Shown: positions 1 through 8,407 of the stretch, piece after piece | Layout of the letters: the number at the start of each line of letters is the position of its first letter | How positions within the stretch are numbered: the stretch's first letter is position 1 | NCBI GenBank assembly: GCA_934746015.1 | Contig: CAKVEW010000014.1 | Location: 1 to 64,000 of the forward strand | DNA length: 64,000 nt | Direction of reading: 5' to 3' | DNA from: an uncultured Clostridium sp. | GTDB lineage: Bacteria > Bacillota > Clostridia > Clostridiales > Clostridiaceae | Program-made: the position numbers and the translations under genes | Notes under the pieces: model-generated | What the model saw: only the letters and a program-made list of their open reading frames with translations | What the model was told of the DNA's origin: nothing | Databases searched by the model: none

Positions 1-13
1 TCTTTGTTAACAT
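1..13 (-). CDS. possible 5' end of next gene (partial)
   Basis: A minus-strand ATG at 13 is preceded by AGGTGAT and a 4-nt gap, so a gene may start here and leave the window after four codons (M-L-T-K). It lies beyond two terminators that end mtlD, so it would be a separate transcription unit. The product cannot be guessed. Confidence 0.35.
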
Positions 14-49
14 TTTAATCACCTAAAAATATTTTACAATAAAAACGAA

Positions 50-111
50 AGAGTGTCGACTTTGTCGACACTCTGAAAAAAGTAATATTCATCATATGAA
101 TATTACTTTTT
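50..111 (-). terminator. double terminator after mtlD
   Basis: Two stem-loops in series follow mtlD. The first (77-111) is a 16-bp perfect stem ending in A5/T5 with a 3-nt loop. The second (50-74) is AGAGTGTCGAC / GTCGACACTCT around a 3-nt loop, followed on the minus strand by TTCGTTTTT. Confidence 0.8.
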
Positions 112-123
112 CTTCTTTACTTT

Positions 124-1284
124 TCAATTTCCGATTAATCTTCTAACTTGATTGTAGTAATCTTCTATTTTAATTAATATTTCACTATCTTCTGGAATCT
201 TTGCCACTTCAGATAATGATCCTTTTACTCCTTTACTTTTTATTAGGCTTTGTAACTTTACACTCTGCTCATCCTCTTCATTTTTATAATGCATAGCTGC
301 TCCAACACCTAATAATAAGTTTTCCGAATCTATATTATATGATCTTGCAGTTATTAATGGTTTTATTAATCTATCATTTTTGTTTAACTTTCTTAAAGGC
401 TCTCTTCCTACCCTTGCAACATCATCCTTTAAATAAGGATTTTTAAATCTGCTGATTATTTTATCTATATACTTAATATGACTTTCTCTATCAAATCCAT
501 ATTTAGCAATTAGTGCTTCTCCACTTTCTATCATAGCTTTTCTTACAAAATTGTATATTTTCTCATCATTTATACTTTCATCTATTGTTTTATATCCTTT
601 TAAATATCCAAAGTAAGCAGTAATAGCATGTCCTGTATTTAAAGTAAATAATTTCCTTTCTATATATGCTACTAAATTATCCACCGAATTCATTCCTTCT
701 ATACTTGGAATTTCACCCTTAAAGGCAGTTTTTTCAACATTCCACTCATGAAAATTTTCTACTACAACATCTAGAATATTTTCACTTTTCACAGGAGGAA
801 CTATTCTATCTACTGAACAATTTGGAAATCCTATATATTTTTCTAAATATTCAAGTTCTTTTTCATTTAGGTACTTTACAATCTCTTCTTTAAGCTGAGA
901 ACTTGCATTTACAGCATTTTCACATGCAATTATATTTAAGTATTCTTCTATATTATTTTCTTTCCTAGCCTTAATCCCTTCTGCAATTGTAATTGCTATC
1001 TTAGGTAAAACTAGAGGTCCAACAGCAGTAGTAATTATATTTGAATTCTTTATCTCTTCTAATATATCCTTACTTGTTGATAATACCCCACTTATATTAT
1101 TAATCTTTTCTTCAAAACATTGTACATCCATTATATTAATAGTATATTCTTTATCTTCGTTAATCTTGTTTATTATTGCTTCATTAACATCAGCAAAGAC
1201 TACATGATATCCTGATTTAGCCAATAAAGCCCCTATAAAGCCTCTTCCTATATTTCCAGCTCCAAACTGTATAGCTTTTTTCAT
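124..1284 (-). CDS. mtlD: mannitol-1-phosphate 5-dehydrogenase
   Basis: NAD-dependent cytoplasmic enzyme that oxidises mannitol 1-phosphate to fructose 6-phosphate, the step after PTS uptake. The 386-residue length is normal for MtlD. The N-terminus has the dinucleotide-binding motif GAGNIGRGFIG at about residues 8-18, and the C-terminal half carries the helical mannitol-dehydrogenase domain, including a conserved NTGHA segment near residue 216. It starts 13 nt after the stop of the IICBA permease gene, behind a GGAGG-type site, and is the last gene of the mtlR-mtlA-mtlD unit, ending at the double terminator. Co-induction with the permease through MtlR is inferred from the layout. Confidence 0.96.
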   Translation of the reverse strand: MKKAIQFGAGNIGRGFIGALLAKSGYHVVFADVNEAIINKINEDKEYTINIMDVQCFEEKINNISGVLSTSKDILEEIKNSNIITTAVGPLVLPKIAITIAEGIKARKENNIEEYLNIIACENAVNASSQLKEEIVKYLNEKELEYLEKYIGFPNCSVDRIVPPVKSENILDVVVENFHEWNVEKTAFKGEIPSIEGMNSVDNLVAYIERKLFTLNTGHAITAYFGYLKGYKTIDESINDEKIYNFVRKAMIESGEALIAKYGFDRESHIKYIDKIISRFKNPYLKDDVARVGREPLRKLNKNDRLIKPLITARSYNIDSENLLLGVGAAMHYKNEEDEQSVKLQSLIKSKGVKGSLSEVAKIPEDSEILIKIEDYYNQVRRLIGN

Positions 1285-1296
1285 AAACTTTCCTCC

Positions 1297-3141
1297 TTAT
1301 TTTTGAAATACCTCTAATATATCTTTCTTATTTTTAGTCTTGTTCAACCTTTCTACTAACTCCATATCTTCTAATGAAATAGCTATATTAGACAATATTT
1401 CCAAGTGCTCATCTCCAACTCCAGCTATGCCTATAACTAAGTATGCAAGTTCTTCTCCAAAATCAACTCCATCTGGATATTGAAGGACTACTATTCCTGA
1501 TGCTTTTATTTCTCTCTTTGCCTCTCCTATCCCATGTGGAATTGCAACTCCCATTCCTATATAGGTCGAAACTACTTTTTCTCTTTCCAACATAGCTTGT
1601 ACATAATTACCCTTTACATATCCACCCTTCACCAATAAATCACCTGCTCTTTGGATTGCTTCTTCCTTACTTTCACTTTCTAATCCAAGCATTATATTTC
1701 TTTCTGATAGTATTGGTAGGTTATCTTTTTCATCCTGAATATTTAAAATATCCTTTATTTGAATTTTTTGTTTTAATTTTTCTAACATATTATTTTCTAA
1801 CCTTTCAAATAAATTATCTATTTTTTCATCACTTAAAAAATCTTCTATAAATATATGCTCTGCATTTGGAGAGTTTTTCTTTGCTCTTTCAACTAACTTT
1901 ATATGACTTACTACCAAATCAGTATCTTCTGGTATTGTGTCCACTGATGAGTTGGCCACCTCTATATTTAATCCTAAGGGCTTTATTCTTTTTCTAAATA
2001 TAGTTGCTCCCATAGCACTTGATCCCATTCCTGCATCACATGCAAATACTATTTTATTTATCTCATTATTTTCTACTTCTCTAACTTTCATATTTTCTTC
2101 TTCTGCTTCTTTCTTTGCCTTTGATTCCCTAGTTTTAGATGCCATCTTTACAAATGGTACTGCAATAATAAATGAAACTACTGATGCTACTATTACTCCT
2201 ATTAGCACTTGAATAATTCCTCCTTTTGGTGATAGAGCCATTAATGCAAATATACTTCCTGGTGATGGTGTTGCAACTAGTCCTGCCCCTAATATATAAA
2301 ATATTAATGTTCCAACTGTTCCTCCTCCAATTACTGCAAATATAAGTAAGGGGTTCATTAAAACATATGGAAAATATATTTCATGAATTCCTCCTAAAAA
2401 GTGAATAATTGAAGCACCTAGAGCTGATTGTTTTTCAGATCCCTTACCATATAAAAAATATGCTAAGATAACACCTAACCCTGGACCTGGATTCGCTTCT
2501 AATAAAAACATTATTGACTTTCCTGTTTCCTTTGCCTGTTCCATCCCTATTGGTGACAATACTCCATGATTTATAGCATTATTTAAGAATAAAATTTTAG
2601 CTGGTTCAATTAAAATTGAAGCAAATGGTATCAAACCATTATCTATTACAGCTTCTGTAGCCTTCTTTAATGAAATTGTAATTAAAGAAATTAATGGGCC
2701 AACTGTTATGAAGGCAAATAATGCTAATATCATACCAATTATTCCAATTGAAAAGTTGTTAACCAACATCTCAAAACCTGCTGGAACTTTATTTTCTATT
2801 TGTTTATCAAATATCTTAATTACATATGCTGATAATGGTCCAACTATCATTGCCCCAATTAGCATAGGCATATCTGCTCCAACTATTACGCCCATAGTTA
2901 CTACAGAAGCTATAAGTCCACCCCTATAACCAGCAATTATATTCCCTCCCTTTATTCCAATTATTAATGGAAGTAAATATTTTATCATTGGTTCTATTAA
3001 TGTCCCTAAACTTTCATTAGGAAACCATCCTTCTGGAATAAAAAGTGCTGTCATAAATCCCCAAGCTATAAATGCTCCTATATTAGGCATAACCATAGAG
3101 CTTAAGAATTTGCCAAATCTTTGAACTTCAGCCTTCATCAC
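1297..3141 (-). CDS. mtlA: PTS mannitol permease, fused IICBA
   Basis: Mannitol-specific enzyme II that imports and phosphorylates mannitol. All three domains are fused in 614 residues. The membrane IIC domain (about 1-340) includes the substrate-site motif [11 protein letters not shown] at 250-260. The IIB domain (about 362-455) has the phosphocysteine at Cys368 in ACDAGMGSS. The IIA domain (about 470-614) has the phosphohistidine at His536 in IPHG. It starts 3 nt after the mtlR stop, so the two genes are probably coupled. A second mannitol IICB protein is encoded upstream of mtlR and lacks IIA, so this IIA domain may serve both. Assignment to mannitol rather than another hexitol rests on sequence and on the mtlD neighbour. 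Confidence 0.95.
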   Translation of the reverse strand: MMKAEVQRFGKFLSSMVMPNIGAFIAWGFMTALFIPEGWFPNESLGTLIEPMIKYLLPLIIGIKGGNIIAGYRGGLIASVVTMGVIVGADMPMLIGAMIVGPLSAYVIKIFDKQIENKVPAGFEMLVNNFSIGIIGMILALFAFITVGPLISLITISLKKATEAVIDNGLIPFASILIEPAKILFLNNAINHGVLSPIGMEQAKETGKSIMFLLEANPGPGLGVILAYFLYGKGSEKQSALGASIIHFLGGIHEIYFPYVLMNPLLIFAVIGGGTVGTLIFYILGAGLVATPSPGSIFALMALSPKGGIIQVLIGVIVASVVSFIIAVPFVKMASKTRESKAKKEAEEENMKVREVENNEINKIVFACDAGMGSSAMGATIFRKRIKPLGLNIEVANSSVDTIPEDTDLVVSHIKLVERAKKNSPNAEHIFIEDFLSDEKIDNLFERLENNMLEKLKQKIQIKDILNIQDEKDNLPILSERNIMLGLESESKEEAIQRAGDLLVKGGYVKGNYVQAMLEREKVVSTYIGMGVAIPHGIGEAKREIKASGIVVLQYPDGVDFGEELAYLVIGIAGVGDEHLEILSNIAISLEDMELVERLNKTKNKKDILEVFQK

Positions 3142-3144
3142 TCT

Positions 3145-5265
3145 TTATCCCTCCAAGCTTATTTGAATTTTTTTTATATAAGTCTCTTTTAATATTTTTT
3201 CTACTTCTTTAGAAGCTTTTACCTTATCTTCTTCATTTAAAACATTTAGGAAGTTGTCCTCTTCAATAATTGCTCCATTTATCTTACTTATAAGCTCTGA
3301 AGTAATTTCTTTAGGATTTTCAGGTATTAACGATACTAAAGCTCCTTTAACTAATCCTTTATCACTTCTATATTCATTTAATATTTTGAGATAACCAAAC
3401 CTCCCGCTGTCTAAACATTTACATTTGCAATGTAAAAGCAATATGCTTAAGTCTTTTATATATGTGCTATTAATTTTTTCTCTGTTTAAAATATTATTTC
3501 TTATTTCTTCTGCTTCTTTTATATCATTTGTAAATAAATTACCAGCTTCATATATTATATCTTCTACTTTACTAGCATTTTTTATTACTTTTATTTGCAC
3601 ATTATCTACTATTGATAAGATTTCATTACCTAACTCAGTAATTTCTCTTATACCTATCTTTTTACTATTATTATCTGCTTTTTTAATTATATTTTTATAT
3701 TTCTTTTGCTTAAGTATCTTTCTAAAATTATCTTGCAATAAAGCTTTATCTTGCAAAGATAAAATTGGATCAACACAAATATTTTTATAATCTATTTCTA
3801 GTGGTACAGTAGATACTATAATGTCAATTTCCTCATCCTTAAGTTTATCTTCATTAATATTTAATATTGAAATTGTATCTATAACTGTAACATTATTGAA
3901 CTCTCTTTCTAGTATTGCTGCTAATAGACTTGATGTCCCAATACCTGTTGGACAAGAAATTACTACTCTAATTTTTTCTTGAAATCCTTTTTTATAAATA
4001 GCTGCTGCTATATGCATAGTTATATATGCTATCTCTGATTCTGGTATTTCTTCTACTTTAGTACTTATTTTTAGTATTTCACAAGCTTTTTTCGTAGCAG
4101 TGTATTCCATTGGATATTTTTCCCTTATGTTATTAAGTAGAGGATTTCTTATATTTAGCTTCATCTTTAGTCTGCTTATTGCAGGTACTAGATGATTGGT
4201 GAGATCTTTTAAAAGTTTTTCATCATCCTTCAAAAAAACATTCAATTCATTTTCAATTATCTCTATTATACTTATTGAAGTTTTTTTAATATCAAGGTTA
4301 TATATATCATTTTCTAGTTCTGAAATTGAGTTTAGCCTAAGTTTTGCTCCCTTAAGATGCATTGTTATATACCCAACTTCATCTATTGGAATTTCAATAT
4401 TGAATTTTTTTTCAATATTTCTTACCAGTTTTTCACCTATTTCAAACTCTGGTAGCTTAGATAATTCAACTAAAACTTCTTTATCCATTTTTATGTTTTC
4501 TTTATTTTTTATTCTTTGAATAGCTAAGGACAAATGAACTACTAAGCCTATATAAGCGCTATCAACAAGCTTAATATCATTTTCTTTTTCTAATCCTCCA
4601 ACAATTTCTTCAATAGCTTTTATAATAGACTTATCTATAAAATTTAATAGTCTATTTTCTATTGAAAATTCTACTATTCCCTCATCTCTATTTGTAATTA
4701 AGGAGCCTTTTAGGAGATTAATTAACTTTTTTTCCTCTAGAGTATCATATAAAATATTTATTAAAGCTTTTCTATAGTCATTTTCTCTACCTTCTACGTA
4801 AATCCCTAACCCTGGTTTTCTTACTAGTTTTATATTAAATGATTTTAGCCAAGTTTCTATGCTATCTAAGTCATTGCTTAAAGTTCCTTCTGAAACCTTT
4901 AAAAGTGATGTAAAGAAATATAACTTAATTGGCTCTTGTGAAATAAGAAGTTCACTAATTATTACCTTTTTTCTTTCATCCTTTGAGTACTCTTTTTCAA
5001 TCTTCTCTACTTCTAACAATTCTAAAATTAATTTTTGGTTTTCTAAGTTTTCATCAATTACTAAGCCTACTCCTGGTTTTTTAATAAATTTAAATTCATT
5101 TTCATCTAACCAAGCTTCTATCTTTGGCATCTCTCTAAGTACTGTTCTAGAACTTACAGATAGTTTATCTGCTATTGAAGCTGTAGTTAATGGATTCATA
5201 ACTGTAGATTTAGTTAATATTTGAATTATTTCTTTCTGTCTAGAGTTTAGTTTTTTGCCTCTCAT
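3145..5265 (-). CDS. mtlR: PRD-containing mannitol operon activator MtlR
   Basis: Transcriptional activator of the BglG/MtlR family, controlled by PTS phosphorylation. Order of domains: N-terminal winged helix (about 1-60) and a second helix-turn-helix region (to about 160), PRD1 (about 200-312, with His in VVHLSLAI and TMHLKG), PRD2 (about 325-430, with His in LTNHLVPA and TMHIAAA), a IIB-Gat-like domain with Cys near 438 (SCPTGIGTSS), and a C-terminal IIA-like domain. I chose the ATG at 5265 (706 aa) because GGAGAGG lies 6 nt upstream; an ATG at 5289 is open but its AAGGAG is 14 nt away. It has its own promoter and operator at 5318-5386 and is followed without a terminator by mtlA and mtlD. 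Confidence 0.93.
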   Translation of the reverse strand: MRGKKLNSRQKEIIQILTKSTVMNPLTTASIADKLSVSSRTVLREMPKIEAWLDENEFKFIKKPGVGLVIDENLENQKLILELLEVEKIEKEYSKDERKKVIISELLISQEPIKLYFFTSLLKVSEGTLSNDLDSIETWLKSFNIKLVRKPGLGIYVEGRENDYRKALINILYDTLEEKKLINLLKGSLITNRDEGIVEFSIENRLLNFIDKSIIKAIEEIVGGLEKENDIKLVDSAYIGLVVHLSLAIQRIKNKENIKMDKEVLVELSKLPEFEIGEKLVRNIEKKFNIEIPIDEVGYITMHLKGAKLRLNSISELENDIYNLDIKKTSISIIEIIENELNVFLKDDEKLLKDLTNHLVPAISRLKMKLNIRNPLLNNIREKYPMEYTATKKACEILKISTKVEEIPESEIAYITMHIAAAIYKKGFQEKIRVVISCPTGIGTSSLLAAILEREFNNVTVIDTISILNINEDKLKDEEIDIIVSTVPLEIDYKNICVDPILSLQDKALLQDNFRKILKQKKYKNIIKKADNNSKKIGIREITELGNEILSIVDNVQIKVIKNASKVEDIIYEAGNLFTNDIKEAEEIRNNILNREKINSTYIKDLSILLLHCKCKCLDSGRFGYLKILNEYRSDKGLVKGALVSLIPENPKEITSELISKINGAIIEEDNFLNVLNEEDKVKASKEVEKILKETYIKKIQISLEG

Positions 5266-5317
5266 ATTAAACCTCTCCAATAATGACATTTTTGGTTGTC
5301 CAACTCCTTACACCTAT

Positions 5318-5346
5318 ATTTTAATTCTTGCAATTACTTAACTCAA
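5318..5346 (-). promoter_or_regulatory. promoter of mtlR-mtlA-mtlD
   Basis: Minus-strand TTGAGT (5346-5341), 17-nt spacer, TAAAAT (5323-5318). Spacer and distance to the upstream inverted repeat are identical to those of the second mtlA promoter at 6981-7009. Confidence 0.7.
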
Positions 5347-5364
5347 TTTAATCATCCACCATAA

Positions 5365-5386
5365 TTGTCTTAATCAATTAGTGACA
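5365..5386 (-). promoter_or_regulatory. probable MtlR operator, site 2
   Basis: Inverted repeat TTGTC-N13-GACA centred 29.5 nt upstream of the -35 box, an activator position. The same half-sites and spacing occur at 7028-7049 before the other permease gene. MtlR as the binder is inferred. Confidence 0.6.
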
Positions 5387-5483
5387 TTTCTAAATAAATC
5401 TCTATATTTTCAATTCAAGTATATCAGAATATTTTCTACTTTTTGAGAATGCTATTAATATAACAATCTTTATTTTAAAAACA

Positions 5484-5515
5484 AGAAAAAGGTGCAATAT
5501 TTTTGCACCTTTTCT
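5484..5515 (-). terminator. terminator after mtlA (IICB)
   Basis: Stem GGTGCAA / TTGCACC flanked by A and T runs. Read on the minus strand it ends in a T-rich tract and separates the IICB permease gene from mtlR. Confidence 0.85.
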
Positions 5516-5535
5516 CTTATTGTTAAATTTATTAT

Positions 5536-6927
5536 CTATTTTGTAACTGCATATTCTTTATTTGCTAATTTATTATATAAACCTTGTATATTCTCATCTG
5601 TTAAGAAGTTTTGTATTCCTATAATCTCTGCATTAGGTGCAGACTTCCTTGCTCTATCTATTAAAGTAACATGAGTAATTACAATATCTGTATCCTTTGG
5701 AATCTCATCTACAGATGAATGAACTACTTCTATTTCAAGTCCTAAATCTTTAATTTTATTTTTAAATTTTGATGCTCCCATTGCACTTGATCCCATACCA
5801 GCATCACAAGCAAAAACTATCTTTTTAATATTTGATTTATTTATATTTTTCATCTCTTTAACTTTTTCTTTTGCTTCTTCAAGATTTTCTTCCTTTCCAC
5901 TCTTTGCAGCTTTCTTAACAAATGGTGCTGCTACTAGGAATGAAACTACTGTTGCCACTGCTACCCCTGCTAAAACTGGTAGTAATCCGCCTTTTGGTGC
6001 CATTGCCATTAATGCAAATATACTTCCTGGTGAAGGAGTTGCTACAAGGCCTGCTCCTAAAACTGAGAATGTTAATATGCCTGAAGCTCCTCCTGCAATT
6101 ACAGCTAGCACAAGTGCTGGATTCATTAATACATATGGGAAGTAAATTTCATGAATACCTCCAAGGAAATGAATTATTACTGCTCCTGGTGCAGACTGTT
6201 TTACGGCTCCCTTACTATACATCCAATAAGCTAATATAATTCCTAATCCTGGTCCTGGATTTGATTCTAGTAAGAACATTATTGATTTTCCTGCTTCTTG
6301 AACCTGCTCTATTCCTATTGGTCCTAAAATTCCATGATTAATAGCATTATTTAAAAACAATATTTTACCTGGTTCTATAAAGATTGAAACTAAAGGTAAT
6401 AACTTTCTTGATACTAATCCTTCAACTCCTACTTTTAGGAATCCTGTTAGAAGAACAACTACTGGTCCTATTGCAAAAAATGCAAGTATAGCCATTATCA
6501 TTCCTAGAATACCAATTGAGAAGTTGTTTACTAGCATTTCAAAGCCTGCTGGTATTTTCCCTTCAATAGCTTTGTCAAATTTTTTGATTACGAAGCCTGA
6601 TAAAGATCCCATTATCATAGCTCCAATAAACATTGGAATTTCTGCTCCAACTATAACTCCCATAGTTGCAACTGCTCCAATAACTCCTCCCCTTGCTCCT
6701 GCAACCATTTTACCGCCAGTAAATCCAATTAATAAAGGTAATAAGTATTTTATCATTGGATCAACTAAAGATCCTAATGATTCATTTGGTATCCATCCAG
6801 TTGGAATAAAAAATGCTGTTATAAGTCCCCAAGCTATAAAAGCTCCAATATTAGGCATTACCATACCACTTAGAAATTTTCCAAATCTTTGCATGGTATC
6901 TTTTGTAGTAGTTGTAGAATTTGTCAT
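5536..6927 (-). CDS. mtlA: PTS mannitol permease, IICB only
   Basis: Second mannitol enzyme II. It has the IIC membrane domain (about 1-345, including [11 protein letters not shown] and NNAINHG) and the IIB domain with the phosphocysteine near residue 374 ([10 protein letters not shown]), then stops: there is no IIA domain. The 463-residue protein is closely similar to the first 460 residues of the IICBA protein two genes downstream, so the two look like duplicates or paralogues. The start is the ATG at 6927 because GGAGGGG lies 6 nt before it; an in-frame ATG at 6942 overlaps that ribosome binding site. It has its own MtlR-type promoter and its own terminator. The IIA partner is presumably the IIA domain of the other permease. 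Confidence 0.93.
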   Translation of the reverse strand: MTNSTTTTKDTMQRFGKFLSGMVMPNIGAFIAWGLITAFFIPTGWIPNESLGSLVDPMIKYLLPLLIGFTGGKMVAGARGGVIGAVATMGVIVGAEIPMFIGAMIMGSLSGFVIKKFDKAIEGKIPAGFEMLVNNFSIGILGMIMAILAFFAIGPVVVLLTGFLKVGVEGLVSRKLLPLVSIFIEPGKILFLNNAINHGILGPIGIEQVQEAGKSIMFLLESNPGPGLGIILAYWMYSKGAVKQSAPGAVIIHFLGGIHEIYFPYVLMNPALVLAVIAGGASGILTFSVLGAGLVATPSPGSIFALMAMAPKGGLLPVLAGVAVATVVSFLVAAPFVKKAAKSGKEENLEEAKEKVKEMKNINKSNIKKIVFACDAGMGSSAMGASKFKNKIKDLGLEIEVVHSSVDEIPKDTDIVITHVTLIDRARKSAPNAEIIGIQNFLTDENIQGLYNKLANKEYAVTK

Positions 6928-6980
6928 TAAATTCCCCTCCATTTATTTTATTTTTCTGTAAACTTTTACTTTGTACTTTA

Positions 6981-7009
6981 ATTATATTTACCACTACTAC
7001 CCAATTCAA
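6981..7009 (-). promoter_or_regulatory. promoter of mtlA (IICB)
   Basis: Minus-strand TTGAAT (7009-7004), 17-nt spacer, TATAAT (6986-6981); transcription would start near 6974, about 47 nt before the start codon. Confidence 0.8.
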
Positions 7010-7026
7010 TTTGAAGAAACCTTCCT

Positions 7027-7051
7027 TTTGTCATCTAGCATTGGTGACAAA
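7027..7051 (-). promoter_or_regulatory. probable MtlR operator, site 1
   Basis: Near-perfect inverted repeat TTTGTCA-N11-TGACAAA, centred 29.5 nt upstream of the -35 box and about 65 nt before the predicted start point, as expected for an activator. Same geometry as the site at 5365-5386. Confidence 0.65.
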
Positions 7052-7121
7052 TTTAATGATAGAAATATTATGTTACCTATATTCTCTAAACATACAAGTA
7101 ATATTAGAATTTATCTCACAA

Positions 7122-7166
7122 AAAAAGATGAATAAAACTGCCATTAACAGTCTTATTCATCTTTTT
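7122..7166 (-). terminator. terminator after DUF4176 gene
   Basis: A 14-bp stem AAAAAGATGAATAA / TTATTCATCTTTTT with an inner ACTG/CAGT pairing. Its 3' side overlaps the stop codon of the small gene at 7165. Confidence 0.8.
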
Positions 7167-7419
7167 AAATCATTTCTTTTAAAGCCTTTGTAAATGCCTC
7201 TTCCTCTAAATCCGAATACCCTTTAAATATGATTTGATCTATATCTTCTTTATTAAATACATAACAATATTCTTCACCTAAATATCCTTCTGGATAAAGA
7301 CATCCTAAGTAATCATTTAGCTTCTCACCATTTTCTGAATATATCTTTCTTCCTATTATTACTAATTTTTTATATCCATCTCTTAAAACAACTATTGTTC
7401 CTAATGGTAATAACTCCAT
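7165..7419 (-). CDS. DUF4176 domain small protein
   Basis: An 84-residue protein with the DUF4176 pattern: a start like LPLGTIVVL, then IIGRK, DYLGCLYPEGYLGEEYCY and a C-terminal FKGYSDLEEEAF. Members of this family often occur with type VII secretion (WXG100/LXG) loci in Firmicutes; none is present here, so this copy is an orphan. Its molecular role is unknown. The start at 7419 has GGAGG 7-8 nt upstream. The mRNA leader carries a 10-bp tandem repeat just upstream of the ribosome binding site, and a terminator overlaps its stop codon, so it is probably monocistronic. Confidence 0.75.
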   Translation of the reverse strand: MELLPLGTIVVLRDGYKKLVIIGRKIYSENGEKLNDYLGCLYPEGYLGEEYCYVFNKEDIDQIIFKGYSDLEEEAFTKALKEMI

Positions 7420-7437
7420 TTTTTTATCCTCCAGATT

Positions 7438-7474
7438 CTCTATATAACTCTATATAACTCTATATAACTCTATG
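7438..7474. repeat. 10-bp tandem repeat, about 3.5 units
   Basis: Units of TATATAACTC at 7441, 7451 and 7461, with a partial unit on each side. They lie about 12-48 nt upstream of the DUF4176 ribosome binding site. Unit length equals about one helical turn. Confidence 0.9.
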
Positions 7475-7556
7475 AATATTGTACTATATATGATTTTTAT
7501 TTAACAGTATCTATTAATTTATTACATAAAAATAAAAGATTTTTCTATAAAAAAGC

Positions 7557-7594
7557 AACAAACCAAATTGAGTCCTATTTCAATTTGGCTTGTT
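7557..7594 (-). terminator. terminator of siderophore ABC operon
   Basis: Imperfect stem of about 14 bp (AACAA.CCAAATTGA with its complement), followed on the minus strand by GCTTTTTT. It ends the ABC transporter operon. Confidence 0.85.
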
Positions 7595-7610
7595 ATTGAT
7601 TTCTATTCCT

Positions 7611-8396
7611 TTATAGTAATTCATAATTTAAGCATAGTGGAACATTATATTTTTCACTTTTTACAAGATCAGCATCTATATTATAAATATCTTTTAATAC
7701 CTTCTTATTCATTATTGAATTTGCTTCATCATTATAAAGTATCTTTCCATTCCTCATTGCAACTATATAATCAGAGTACTTTGCAGCATGATTTATATCA
7801 TGTAAAACCATTACCACTGTACATCCTTCTTTATCATTTAGTTTTTTTACAATATTAAGTACTTCAAGTTGATGAGACATATCTAAAAAAGTCGTAGGTT
7901 CATCTAATAATAATATATCTGTATCTTGGGCTAATGCCATAGCAAGCCAAACTCTTTGTCTTTGTCCCCCTGATAAATCTGATAACTCTCTATCTCTAAA
8001 TTCAATTGTATTTGTTACTTTTAATGCCCATTCAATTTTATTTTTATCTTCATTTGATAATTTATTTACATTATTTCTATGAGGATATCTTCCATAGGAC
8101 ACTAATTCTTCAACTTTTAGTTGAGAAGGGGCAGTTGGATTTTGAGATAATATAGCTAATTTTTCTGCTATTTCTTTACTCTTCATCTCATTCATATCTT
8201 TATCTAAAAGAAATATATTTCCCTTTTCTTTTTTAAGTATTCTACCTATACTCTTTAATAATGTTGATTTACCGCAGCCATTAGCCCCAATAATACTAGT
8301 TATTTTACCTTTTTCAAGAGTTAGATTTAGTTCTTCAATTATAATTTTCTTATCATATCCTACTTTTAAATCTTTTATTTCAATAGCTTTTTTCAT
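7611..8396 (-). CDS. iron-siderophore ABC transporter ATPase
   Basis: Cytoplasmic ATP-binding subunit of a FecE/FhuC/FepC-type importer (261 aa, usual length). Walker A is GANGCGKST at 38-46, the ABC signature LSGGQRQR at 141-148, Walker B ILLLDEP at 161-167, and the switch His lies in VLHDINHA near 200. It is the last gene of the unit binding protein - permease - permease - ATPase, starting 11 nt after the second permease gene behind GAGGGG. It powers uptake by the two FecCD-type permeases. The exact siderophore cannot be told from the sequence. Confidence 0.93.
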   Translation of the reverse strand: MKKAIEIKDLKVGYDKKIIIEELNLTLEKGKITSIIGANGCGKSTLLKSIGRILKKEKGNIFLLDKDMNEMKSKEIAEKLAILSQNPTAPSQLKVEELVSYGRYPHRNNVNKLSNEDKNKIEWALKVTNTIEFRDRELSDLSGGQRQRVWLAMALAQDTDILLLDEPTTFLDMSHQLEVLNIVKKLNDKEGCTVVMVLHDINHAAKYSDYIVAMRNGKILYNDEANSIMNKKVLKDIYNIDADLVKSEKYNVPLCLNYELL

Positions 8397-8407
8397 ATCT
8401 TACCCCT

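Noticed and set aside
6524..6961. Open + strand frame of 145 codons opposite the IICB permease
   Set aside because: Antisense of conserved membrane helices; no ribosome binding site.
7438..7474. Possible short CRISPR-like array
   Set aside because: Units are directly adjacent without spacers and only 10 bp long.
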